This document shows positions 1-5,906 of a stretch of DNA of 7,376 nt, in pieces; the first letter of the stretch is position 1, and each line of letters begins with the position of its first letter. The stretch is taken from the NCBI GenBank assembly GCA_030823965.1, contig JAVBYP010000190.1:1-7376 (forward strand), written 5' to 3'. The position numbers and the translations under genes were made by a program. Source of the DNA: Sideroxydans sp. (GTDB lineage Bacteria > Pseudomonadota > Gammaproteobacteria > Burkholderiales > Gallionellaceae). The notes below the pieces were generated by a model. That model saw only the letters and a program-made list of their open reading frames with translations, was not told the origin of the DNA and made no database searches.

Positions 1-479
1 CCGAGGTGTATCAAGCATTGCAATCCGGAGTGGTAGACGGTGCTGAGAATCCTTGGGCAAATATCTACACCAAGAAATTCCATGAGGTTCAAGGCTATAT
101 CACCGAAAGCGGTCATGGCGTATTGGATTACATGGTCATCGCCAATGCCAAATGGTGGGATGGACTGCCTGCGGATGTGAAGAAGGGGCTGACCGAGGCG
201 ATGGAGGAATCTATCGCTTACGGCAACAAAGTCGCTCTGACCGAAGATGATGATTTCAAAGCTAAGGTGGTTGCTGACAATAAAGCCAAAGTCATCACAA
301 TAAGTAAGGCAGAGCGAGAGCAATGGCGCGCAGTGATGAAGCCAGTTTGGGCCAAGTTTGAGGCAGATATCGGTAAGGATCTGATCGACGCTGCGATCCA
401 AGCCAATGAAAAACCAGCTCCACAGAAAAAGAAATCAGACAAGAAAGAGAAGTCCGAACACAAATCGGATAAGAAGTAG
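1..479 (+). CDS. dctP: TRAP transporter solute-binding protein DctP, C-terminal part (5' truncated)
   Basis: This is the C-terminal part of a DctP-family periplasmic solute-binding protein. Such proteins capture a carboxylate (often a C4-dicarboxylate or other organic acid) and deliver it to the DctQ/DctM membrane complex. The reading frame is open from the window edge (first full codon at 3), so the gene begins outside and about 158 codons are visible. The opening stretch, EVYQALQSGVVDGAENPW, is the family's conserved helix and hinge motif. Further on, WWDGLPADVKKGLTEAM and an EREQWRAVMKPVW-type C-terminal helix also fit the family. The last ~22 residues (codons from about 411) are odd: a hydrophilic tail in which about ten residues are lysine, beyond the usual end of the fold. 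dctQ and dctM follow directly, which confirms the assignment. The substrate cannot be told from this fragment. Confidence 0.93.
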   Translation, partial: EVYQALQSGVVDGAENPWANIYTKKFHEVQGYITESGHGVLDYMVIANAKWWDGLPADVKKGLTEAMEESIAYGNKVALTEDDDFKAKVVADNKAKVITISKAEREQWRAVMKPVWAKFEADIGKDLIDAAIQANEKPAPQKKKSDKKEKSEHKSDKK

Positions 480-500
480 TCTTCAGCAATCATCAAGTTA

Positions 501-526
501 CCCCGGCCTGTCCGGGGTTTCTTTTT
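501..526 (+). terminator. Intercistronic hairpin with T-tract between dctP and dctQ (terminator/attenuator)
   Basis: A perfect 6-bp GC stem, CCCCGG (501-506) with CCGGGG (512-517) and a 5-nt loop, is followed by TTTCTTTTT (518-526). This is the layout of a Rho-independent terminator. It lies inside the operon, 21 nt after the dctP stop and before the dctQ ribosome site. It probably acts as a partial terminator or a 3'-end stabiliser that favours dctP mRNA over dctQM. The function is inferred; the hairpin is seen directly. Confidence 0.75.
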
Positions 527-540
527 AGCGGGGAGGGATC

Positions 541-1068
541 ATGAAGTACCTTAAACGTCTGGATGAATGGCTCATCGCTATTCTGTTGGCTGCTATGACC
601 TTGTTGACGTTCTCGCAAGTCGTCATGCGTTATGTGTTCAATTCGGGTTTCACGTGGGCCTTGGAGATGACCACCGTTCTGTTCGCGGGGATGATATTCA
701 TCGGTATCTCATATGGCGTCCGTGTGGGAGCTCACATCGGTGTCGATGCCTTAGTCAAGTTGATGCCCAACAAGCTGCGTCGCACTGTATCCATAGTGGC
801 TGTCTTACTATGCCTAGTCTACGCAGGCATGGTCATTTACGGATCCATGCAATATGTCCTGAAAATGAAAGAGGCGGGGATCGAGTTGGAGGATATGGCG
901 ATTCCGATGTGGATCGTGAGGGCGATATTGCCGTTGGGTTTTGTGCTACTTGTATTACGTTTTCTACCCGTCTTGATCAATTTGATCAGTGGCAAATCAG
1001 ACAGATTACATCTGGCTGATGAGGTCGAAGAGGCACTCAAACTCAAAGCGATGGAGGCGAACAAATGA
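541..1068 (+). CDS. dctQ: TRAP transporter small membrane subunit DctQ
   Basis: This 175-residue protein is the small inner-membrane subunit of a tripartite ATP-independent periplasmic (TRAP) transporter. It partners with DctM and helps dock the loaded binding protein. Four hydrophobic segments are visible, at about residues 10-29, 40-60, 81-104 and 123-147, the usual topology. The first helix ends in the family signature SQVVMRYVFNSGFTWALEM (about 25-43), and HIGVDAL follows near 65-71. Residues after about 150 form a charged cytoplasmic tail. The start is set by a strong Shine-Dalgarno (GGGAGGG, 531-537) four bases upstream of ATG, just after the dctP-dctQ hairpin. The stop overlaps the dctM start as ATGA, so translation of the two is probably coupled. 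Length is typical for the family. Confidence 0.95.
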   Translation: MKYLKRLDEWLIAILLAAMTLLTFSQVVMRYVFNSGFTWALEMTTVLFAGMIFIGISYGVRVGAHIGVDALVKLMPNKLRRTVSIVAVLLCLVYAGMVIYGSMQYVLKMKEAGIELEDMAIPMWIVRAILPLGFVLLVLRFLPVLINLISGKSDRLHLADEVEEALKLKAMEANK

Positions 1069-2345
1069 ATACGCTCGTTCTATTCTCTTGCCTGTTCTTC
1101 TTCATGGCGATCGGCATGCCGGTCGCGATCAGTCTAGGACTATCCAGTCTGCTGACCATTGCTTTCTTCTCGCAAGATTCTTTGGCTTCCTTGTCCATCA
1201 AGCTGTATGAGACCAGTGAACATTACACCCTGCTGGCTATCCCATTCTTTATCTTAGCTGGGGCTCTGATGACGACGGGAGGTGTCGCGCGCCGCATGAT
1301 CGATTTTGCGATCGCAGCGGTGGGGCATCTGCGCGGTGGTTTGGCCATCGCCTCGATCTTGGCATGTATGTTGTTCGCGGCGGTCTCCGGTTCAAGCCCA
1401 GCGACCGTGGTGGCCGTAGGATCCATTGTCATCGCAGGCATGGTTCGCAACGGTTATCCCAAGGAATTCGCGGCGGGGGTGATCTGTAATGCGGGCACCT
1501 TGGGTATCCTCATACCGCCTTCGATCGTGATGGTGGTGTACTGTGCGGTGACGGAGCAGTCAGTTGGACGCATATTTATGGCAGGTGTCGTACCTGGCAT
1601 CATGCTTGGTTTGATGCTGATGATGGCGGTGTATTGGCGTGCAGGTAAGTTGAATTTGAAGCGCGCGGAACGTGCCAGCCTCGGTGAGGTGTTGAGTAAG
1701 TTTCGTCAGTCCTTATGGGGGTTGGCGTTGCTCGTCATCATCATGGGAGGGATATATGGCGGCGTGTTCACGCCGACTGAGGCGGCGGCCGTTTCGGCGG
1801 TGTACGCTTTGATCGTGGTCGTCTTCATCTACAAGGACCTGAAGTTCCATCAATTGCCGCATGTGTTTGTGGAGGCTAGTCGCACTACGGTGATGCTGAT
1901 GTTCATTGTGGCTAACGCTATGTTGTTCGCTCACGTGCTGACCACCGAGCGTATTCCGCAGACCATCGCCGAGCACATCATGGCATTCGGTATGACGCCA
2001 TGGATGTTCCTGTTAGTGGTGAACATCATCTTGCTCATTGCGGGCAACTTCATGGAGCCTACAGGCATCATCCTGATCCTCGCGCCGATCTTCTTTCCGA
2101 TCGCAACGCACTTGGGGATCGACCCGATCCACCTGGGTATCATCATGGTAGTGAATATGGAGATCGGCATGGTGACGCCGCCCGTGGGGCTCAATCTTTT
2201 TGTCACCAGCGGCATCACTGGGATGAGTATCGTTGAGGTGACCAAGGCGGCATTGCCTTGGTTGACGGTACTTTTGACCTTCTTGATGCTTGTCACCTAC
2301 GTGCCGCAGATCAGCCTATTCCTGCCTAACTTGTTGTTCAATTGA
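1065..2345 (+). CDS. dctM: TRAP transporter large membrane subunit DctM
   Basis: This 426-residue, highly hydrophobic protein is the large permease subunit of a TRAP transporter, which couples solute import to an ion gradient (usually sodium). Family motifs appear in order: IPFFILAGALMTTGG (59-73), AAVSGSSPATVVAVGS (105-120), GTLGILIPPS (144-153), GGVFTPTEAAAVSAVYAL (232-249), GNFMEPTGIILILAP (327-341) and GMVTPPVGLN (368-377). The GTLGILIPPS and GMVTPPVGLN segments sit in the two pseudosymmetric halves and correspond to the re-entrant substrate/ion-binding region known for the family. GGAGG at 1053-1057, inside dctQ, lies 7 nt before the ATG and fixes the start. A strong terminator begins 27 nt after the stop, so this is the last gene of the operon. 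The substrate is unknown. Confidence 0.96.
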   Translation: MNTLVLFSCLFFFMAIGMPVAISLGLSSLLTIAFFSQDSLASLSIKLYETSEHYTLLAIPFFILAGALMTTGGVARRMIDFAIAAVGHLRGGLAIASILACMLFAAVSGSSPATVVAVGSIVIAGMVRNGYPKEFAAGVICNAGTLGILIPPSIVMVVYCAVTEQSVGRIFMAGVVPGIMLGLMLMMAVYWRAGKLNLKRAERASLGEVLSKFRQSLWGLALLVIIMGGIYGGVFTPTEAAAVSAVYALIVVVFIYKDLKFHQLPHVFVEASRTTVMLMFIVANAMLFAHVLTTERIPQTIAEHIMAFGMTPWMFLLVVNIILLIAGNFMEPTGIILILAPIFFPIATHLGIDPIHLGIIMVVNMEIGMVTPPVGLNLFVTSGITGMSIVEVTKAALPWLTVLLTFLMLVTYVPQISLFLPNLLFN

Positions 2346-2371
2346 TAGCTTGCCTAATTGAATGACTGCGG

Positions 2372-2403
2372 AGGCGAAGTTCTTGTGGGAACTTCGCCTT
2401 TTT
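2372..2403 (+). terminator. Rho-independent terminator of the TRAP operon
   Basis: A perfect 11-bp stem, AGGCGAAGTTC (2372-2382) pairing with GAACTTCGCCT (2389-2399), has a 6-nt loop and runs into TTTTT (2399-2403). It lies 27 nt after the dctM stop. No A-tract precedes the stem, so it looks one-directional. It separates the transporter operon from the ndk promoter. Confidence 0.93.
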
Positions 2404-2425
2404 GCTGTTATCACTTGAATATTCA

Positions 2426-2470
2426 CAGGGTTGTACCTGTCGCCACCTGCGACATGGCGGGCAAACCCTG
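2426..2470. repeat. Nested inverted repeats upstream of ndk (possible operator)
   Basis: An outer pair, CAGGGTT (2426-2432) and AACCCTG (2464-2470), encloses an inner pair, TGTCGC (2438-2443) and GCGACA (2449-2454), separated by 5 nt. A competing pair, CGCCA (2441-2445) and TGGCG (2455-2459), overlaps the inner one. The inner right arm coincides with the proposed -35 hexamer of ndk. The repeats lie upstream of the predicted start of transcription, so a protein-binding role at the DNA level is more plausible than an RNA leader. I do not recognise the regulator, and chance symmetry cannot be excluded. Confidence 0.4.
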
Positions 2471-2477
2471 ATAGAAT
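2449..2477 (+). promoter_or_regulatory. Predicted sigma-70 promoter of ndk, extended -10
   Basis: The -10 element is TAGAAT (2472-2477), preceded by TG at 2469-2470, giving an extended -10 (TGaTAGAAT). Seventeen bases upstream lies GCGACA (2449-2454), which matches TTGACA at 4 of 6 positions. Transcription would start near 2484, leaving a leader of about 42 nt before ndk. The site lies between the TRAP terminator and ndk, where a promoter is required. It is predicted from sequence only. Confidence 0.65.
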
Positions 2478-2484
2478 CGCGCCC

Positions 2485-2498
2485 TCAGAAATTTCTGA
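2485..2498. promoter_or_regulatory. Perfect 14-bp palindrome at the predicted ndk transcription start
   Basis: TCAGAAATTTCTGA is a perfect inverted repeat with no spacer. It begins about 8 bases after the -10 hexamer, at the expected +1. As DNA it could be an operator for a dimeric repressor. As RNA it could fold to a 5-bp stem with an AATT loop at the 5' end of the ndk mRNA. I cannot name a regulator. Confidence 0.4.
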
Positions 2499-2525
2499 AT
2501 CACCCTAAATACTTGGAGAAGAAGC

Positions 2526-2951
2526 ATGGCTGTCGAACGTACACTTTCAATCATCAAACCAGATGCAGTCGCTAAGAATGTCATCGGTCAAATCTATTCC
2601 CGTTTCGAGAACGCAGGTCTGAAGATCGTTGCTGCTCAGATGCGTCACTTGAACCGTGCTGAAGCAGAAGGCTTCTACGCTGTGCACAAAGCACGTCCAT
2701 TCTTCAAAGATCTGGTCGACTTCATGATCTCTGGTCCAGTTGCGATCCAGGTTTTGGAAGGCGAGAACGCAGTTGCCAAGCATCGCGACCTGATGGGCGC
2801 AACTGATCCTAAGAAGGCTGACAAAGGCACCATCCGCGCTGATTTCGCTGACAGCATCGATGCTAACGCTGTTCACGGTTCTGATTCTGCTGAGAATGCA
2901 GCGATCGAGATCGCTTATTTCTTCGCAGCAAAGAACGTACATTCACGTTGA
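2526..2951 (+). CDS. ndk: Nucleoside diphosphate kinase
   Basis: This 141-residue cytoplasmic enzyme transfers the gamma phosphate from ATP to nucleoside diphosphates through a phosphohistidine intermediate, balancing NTP and dNTP pools. The N-terminal [12 protein letters not shown] carries the conserved Lys11. The catalytic histidine is His117 in NAVHGSDS, the family signature. Other conserved elements are Tyr51, HKARPFF (54-60), the SGPV stretch (69-72) and the nucleotide-contacting Arg87 and Arg104. Length is typical of bacterial enzymes. GGAG at 2515-2518 stands 7 nt before the ATG. The gene has its own promoter and is followed by a 133-bp gap filled mostly by a palindromic element, so it may be transcribed alone or read through weakly into rlmN. 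Confidence 0.98.
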   Translation: MAVERTLSIIKPDAVAKNVIGQIYSRFENAGLKIVAAQMRHLNRAEAEGFYAVHKARPFFKDLVDFMISGPVAIQVLEGENAVAKHRDLMGATDPKKADKGTIRADFADSIDANAVHGSDSAENAAIEIAYFFAAKNVHSR

Positions 2952-2978
2952 TATTGGCGTCGCCAGTAACCGTGATGA

Positions 2979-3073
2979 GCAGACAAAGTGCAAGGAGCCG
3001 CGCAGTGAGTGACGAGACATACCTCGCAGGTAGGCGAGGATCGAACGAGCACGCAACGCGGCAATTTGTCTGC
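2979..3073. repeat. Long imperfect palindrome between ndk and rlmN (possible REP/MITE-like element)
   Basis: Almost all of the 133-bp gap between ndk and rlmN folds into one long imperfect hairpin. The outer arms are GCAGACAAA (2979-2987) and TTTGTCTGC (3065-3073). A second pair is GCCGCG (2997-3002) with CGCGGC (3057-3062). The tip is CCTCGC (3022-3027) with GCGAGG (3034-3039) around a 6-nt loop. There is no T-tract, so it is not a typical terminator, and no ORF of note. Size and nested symmetry resemble REP-type or MITE-like intergenic elements, or a structured RNA. Copy number in the genome cannot be judged from one window. Confidence 0.5.
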
Positions 3074-3090
3074 GCAATAGGTTAATGGTG

Positions 3091-4179
3091 ATGACAAAGC
3101 AGAACCTCCTCGATTTTGATGCGCAGCAGTTGACTGCTTGGTTCGCGGAACAAGGCGAGAAACCTTTCCGCGCCAAGCAAGTGTTGCGCTGGATTTACAA
3201 AAGCGGGGAGTCCGATTTTGATGCGATGAGTGACTTGGCTAAGTCACTCCGCGAGATGTTGAAACAAAAAGCCTGCATCCAAGCGCCCACCGTGATGCGC
3301 GAAGAGACCGCCTCTGACGGGACGCATAAGTGGTTGTTGGATGTGGGTACGGGCAATGCGGTCGAGACCGTATTCATCCCCGAAGAAGATCGAGGCACTT
3401 TGTGTGTCTCTACTCAAGCAGGGTGTGCACTGGATTGCGCGTTCTGCTCCACGGGTAAGCAGGGTTTCAATCGCAACCTTTCTACGGCTGAGATCATTGG
3501 TCAAGTGTGGTGGGCGAACCGCCAGCTTGGTAAGAATGCAGCTGGCAATTGGCCGATCACCAATGTGGTTCTGATGGGTATGGGCGAGCCGTTGTTGAAT
3601 TTCGATAGCACGGTAAGCGCGTTGAATCTGATGCTGGACGACAACGCCTATGGTTTGTCACGCCGTCGTGTGACGGTGTCCACTTCAGGAGTCGTTCCTG
3701 CGATGGATAGATTGCGCGATGAGTGTCCAGTGGCATTGGCGATCTCGCTGCATGCACCTACCGATGCTTTGCGCAATGTGTTGGTGCCGATCAATCAGAA
3801 ATATCCGTTGCGAGAGTTGATGGCTGCTTGTCAGCGTTACTTGGTCAAGGCGCCGCGCGATTTCGTCACCTTCGAATATGTGATGTTGGCTGGAGTGAAT
3901 GACAGTGTGCAACACGCACGCGAGTTGATCGAGCTGGTGCGAGACGTTCCATGCAAGTTCAACCTCATTCCGTTCAATCCATTCCCGCAAGCTCCCTACC
4001 AACGTTCTGATATGGAAGTGGTGAAACGTTTTCGTGATGTGTTGATGCAAGCGAACATCGTCACCACCATCCGTAAAGTGCGCGGTGATGACATCGCCGC
4101 CGCATGTGGCCAATTGGCAGGTCAAGTGCAAGACAAGACCAAGAGAACGATGCATCGCTTAGTGGAGGCTGGTCAATGA
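3091..4179 (+). CDS. rlmN: Dual-specificity 23S rRNA/tRNA adenine-C2 methyltransferase RlmN
   Basis: This radical-SAM enzyme makes 2-methyladenosine in 23S rRNA (A2503 in E. coli numbering) and in position 37 of some tRNAs. Counting from the start used here (362 aa), the [4Fe-4S] motif CALDCAFC has Cys112, Cys116 and Cys119. Cys105 in LCVSTQ and Cys339 in [14 protein letters not shown] match the two further conserved cysteines that form the methyl-transfer pair. GMGEP (163-167) is the SAM-binding signature. The N-terminal region contains [15 protein letters not shown], typical of the RNA-binding accessory domain. Start: ATG codons occur at 3085 and 3091. AGG at 3079-3081 is 9 nt from the second but only 3 nt from the first, so 3091 is preferred; the difference is two residues. 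The stop overlaps pilW by 4 nt. Confidence 0.97.
   Translation: MTKQNLLDFDAQQLTAWFAEQGEKPFRAKQVLRWIYKSGESDFDAMSDLAKSLREMLKQKACIQAPTVMREETASDGTHKWLLDVGTGNAVETVFIPEEDRGTLCVSTQAGCALDCAFCSTGKQGFNRNLSTAEIIGQVWWANRQLGKNAAGNWPITNVVLMGMGEPLLNFDSTVSALNLMLDDNAYGLSRRRVTVSTSGVVPAMDRLRDECPVALAISLHAPTDALRNVLVPINQKYPLRELMAACQRYLVKAPRDFVTFEYVMLAGVNDSVQHARELIELVRDVPCKFNLIPFNPFPQAPYQRSDMEVVKRFRDVLMQANIVTTIRKVRGDDIAAACGQLAGQVQDKTKRTMHRLVEAGQ
4164..4168 (+). promoter_or_regulatory. Shine-Dalgarno site deciding the pilW start
   Basis: GGAGG lies 7 nt before the ATG at 4176, within the last codons of rlmN. It supports a start at 4176 over the upstream in-frame ATG at 4104, and the chosen start places a lipoprotein signal peptide at the N-terminus. 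Confidence 0.8.
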
Positions 4180-4928
4180 GGGTTATGTTCGTCTTACTTG
4201 CAGTCTTTGCGTTGGCGGGATGCGCATCAAAAGGGGACGGTGAGCAGACTACCTCCCAACGTGCGCGAGGTATCGCCACCATCCACACAGAGTTGGCGGC
4301 GGCATATTATGGTCGTGAACAATATGCCATCGCATTGCAGGAATTAGGTATCGCTTTGCAGGCAGACCCAACTTATGCGCCAGGATATAACGTGCGCGGT
4401 TTGATCCGTATGGCTTTGCATGAGGATGAGCAGGCTGAGTCTGACTTCAAGCGCAGCATCAAGATCGATAAGACTTATTCAGATGCCTACAACAATTTTG
4501 GTTGGTTCTTGTGTCAGCGTGGACGAGCTGAAGAATCCATACCTCAGTTCTTGGAAGCTTTGAAGAATCCACTGTATGCGACGCCAGAAGTCGCCTATGC
4601 CAATGCGGGAGGGTGTGCTCTCAAAGCGAATGATCTGGCTACTGCTGAGAGTTATTTGCAGCGTGCACTCATTTTGCGACCAGGTATGCCTGAGGCTTTG
4701 TACGGATTCGCAGATGTCAGCTTTGCGAAGGGCGACTACGCGTCAGCCAAAGCGTATCTATTACGATTCCAGCAAGCGATTCAGGATATGAATGCCGAGC
4801 AATTGTGGCTGGCGGTTCGTATCGAACGCAAGATGCGAGATCGTAATTCTGAAGCGAGCTATGCATTACAACTGAGTAAACGCTTTCCGGAATCACGAGA
4901 AGCACAACTATTGCAGATGGGTGAGTGA
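4176..4928 (+). CDS. pilW: Type IV pilus biogenesis/stability TPR lipoprotein PilW (PilF)
   Basis: This 250-residue outer-membrane lipoprotein belongs to the PilW/PilF family, the pilotin-like factor needed for assembly of the type IV pilus secretin PilQ. A short signal peptide ([16 protein letters not shown]) has the lipobox LAGC, with Cys16 the expected lipidated residue. Tetratricopeptide-type helical repeats follow: about 33-67, 68-101 (APGYNVRG...), 102-136 ([16 protein letters not shown]...), 139-171 ([15 protein letters not shown]...) and 172-206 ([16 protein letters not shown]...). YNNFGWFLC is characteristic of the family. The position between rlmN and rodZ is the classical one for this gene. 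It overlaps rlmN by ATGA, and its stop shares a base with the rodZ start (TGATG), so coupled translation is likely. Whether this organism makes pili cannot be seen here. Confidence 0.93.
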   Translation: MRVMFVLLAVFALAGCASKGDGEQTTSQRARGIATIHTELAAAYYGREQYAIALQELGIALQADPTYAPGYNVRGLIRMALHEDEQAESDFKRSIKIDKTYSDAYNNFGWFLCQRGRAEESIPQFLEALKNPLYATPEVAYANAGGCALKANDLATAESYLQRALILRPGMPEALYGFADVSFAKGDYASAKAYLLRFQQAIQDMNAEQLWLAVRIERKMRDRNSEASYALQLSKRFPESREAQLLQMGE

Positions 4929-5902
4929 TGGATAACGTGCCGGAAACGTCCAGCATCATTGCAGAAACTTCCACCTCGAGTGTGGGGGCGGTCTTGCGTG
5001 CAGCAAGAGAGGCGCAAGGCCTGTCGATCGCCGATGTTGCAGAGCGAATAAAATTCAGCGTCAAGCAATTGGAAGCGCTAGAGTCGGGCAAAAGTGAAGG
5101 GCTGCCGGAAGGTGCTTTCCTGCGTGGTTTCGTAAGAAGTTATGCACGCACCTTACATCTCGATGAGGTGTCATTGTTGGCAAGTATGTCCCCTCTTCAG
5201 GGCCTGCATGGGGATGTTGGGGCAGTGCAAGCTGGTGGTCTTGAGTTTGTGACTGAGGATTCCCCGAATAGGAAGAATCTCTATCTAATGGCTGCGGCCT
5301 TGTGCGTCGCTGTTGCTTTGGCATTCTTTATTTTGGATAAAAAAGATCAGCCCATCGTCGAGAAGGTGGTCGTGCAAGATGTCAATTTGCCAGAGATGGA
5401 CGCAGCATCTGCAGTGGTGACTGCTACTTCGGCTGTGAGTGCAGCTTCTGCGGTCGTTATGGCTGAGGCCGAACCGGTGCAAGTTCCACCCGCACCTAAG
5501 GTTGTCGAGCCAGCTAAAGCAGCTGTTGTCGCACCCAAAATAACGGCACCCGTCGCATCGGCAGTGGTGGCTAAGCCAAAGTTGGTCGATCCTCCAGCTG
5601 TTGTGGCGATTCCTAATGCGGTCGTTGAAAAGTCCACTGTTCCTCTCGAACAGTTGAAGAAACGTCCTATCCATATCGTCTTTACTCAAGATTCTTGGAT
5701 GGAGATCAAGGATGCCAACGGCGAACTTTTGCTGTCTCGCATGAATGCGGCGGGTACTGAGAAGTGGATCGGGGGCAATCGACGTGCACCATACCAAGTC
5801 GCTATTGGCAAAGCCGAAGCGGTCAAGGTCTTCTACAGAGGTCGTGAAGTCGATCTGTCAAAATACAACCAGACAGGGGTTGTGCGTTTCGTGCTGGAAT
5901 AA
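4928..5902 (+). CDS. rodZ: RodZ-like helix-turn-helix cell-shape protein
   Basis: This 324-residue bitopic inner-membrane protein resembles RodZ, which links MreB filaments to the wall-elongation machinery. The cytoplasmic N-terminal Cro/C1-type HTH_25 domain covers about 19-83 ([20 protein letters not shown], then [13 protein letters not shown] and [16 protein letters not shown]). One transmembrane helix lies at about 117-136, followed by Lys-Lys. Residues ~150-240 are a low-complexity periplasmic linker rich in Ala, Val and Pro. A DUF4115-type C-terminal domain (about 246-324) includes [39 protein letters not shown] and a final FVLE. ATG 4928 was chosen; a GTG one codon earlier (4925) is possible, and neither has a strong Shine-Dalgarno. 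The gene sits between pilW and ispG, its usual place. A transcriptional role has been proposed for some homologues but is not evident here. Confidence 0.92.
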   Translation: MDNVPETSSIIAETSTSSVGAVLRAAREAQGLSIADVAERIKFSVKQLEALESGKSEGLPEGAFLRGFVRSYARTLHLDEVSLLASMSPLQGLHGDVGAVQAGGLEFVTEDSPNRKNLYLMAAALCVAVALAFFILDKKDQPIVEKVVVQDVNLPEMDAASAVVTATSAVSAASAVVMAEAEPVQVPPAPKVVEPAKAAVVAPKITAPVASAVVAKPKLVDPPAVVAIPNAVVEKSTVPLEQLKKRPIHIVFTQDSWMEIKDANGELLLSRMNAAGTEKWIGGNRRAPYQVAIGKAEAVKVFYRGREVDLSKYNQTGVVRFVLE

Positions 5903-5906
5903 AGCA

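Noticed and set aside
2955..2965. TGGCGTCGCCA palindrome just after ndk as an ndk terminator
   Set aside because: It has a 1-nt centre that cannot form a hairpin loop without losing pairs, and no T-tract follows.
3034..3054. T-arm-like stretch (GGATCGAAC) suggesting a tRNA between ndk and rlmN
   Set aside because: No acceptor stem, D-arm or anticodon arm can be placed around it. The region is better explained by the long imperfect palindrome.
3085..3090. ATG at 3085 as the rlmN start
   Set aside because: The AGG at 3079-3081 is only 3 nt away, against 9 nt for the ATG at 3091. It cannot be excluded and changes only two residues.
3685..4155. Antisense open frame (156 codons) opposite rlmN
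   Set aside because: It is fully contained in rlmN, His/Gln/Ser-rich, and without family similarity or a supporting context.
4104..4175. Upstream in-frame ATG that would lengthen PilW by 24 residues
   Set aside because: It would overlap rlmN by 76 bases, has no ribosome site and would bury the lipoprotein signal peptide. The ATG at 4176 has GGAGG 7 nt upstream and a clear lipobox.
5285..5797. Antisense open frame (170 codons) opposite rodZ
   Set aside because: Its translation is rich in Cys, His, Ser and Arg, as expected from the complement of Ala/Val-rich codons. It has no recognisable domain.
5745..5906. In-frame extension of ispG into rodZ
   Set aside because: The added 54 residues do not resemble IspG and overlap the conserved C-terminal domain of rodZ. 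The ATG at 5907 gives the family's normal N-terminus.
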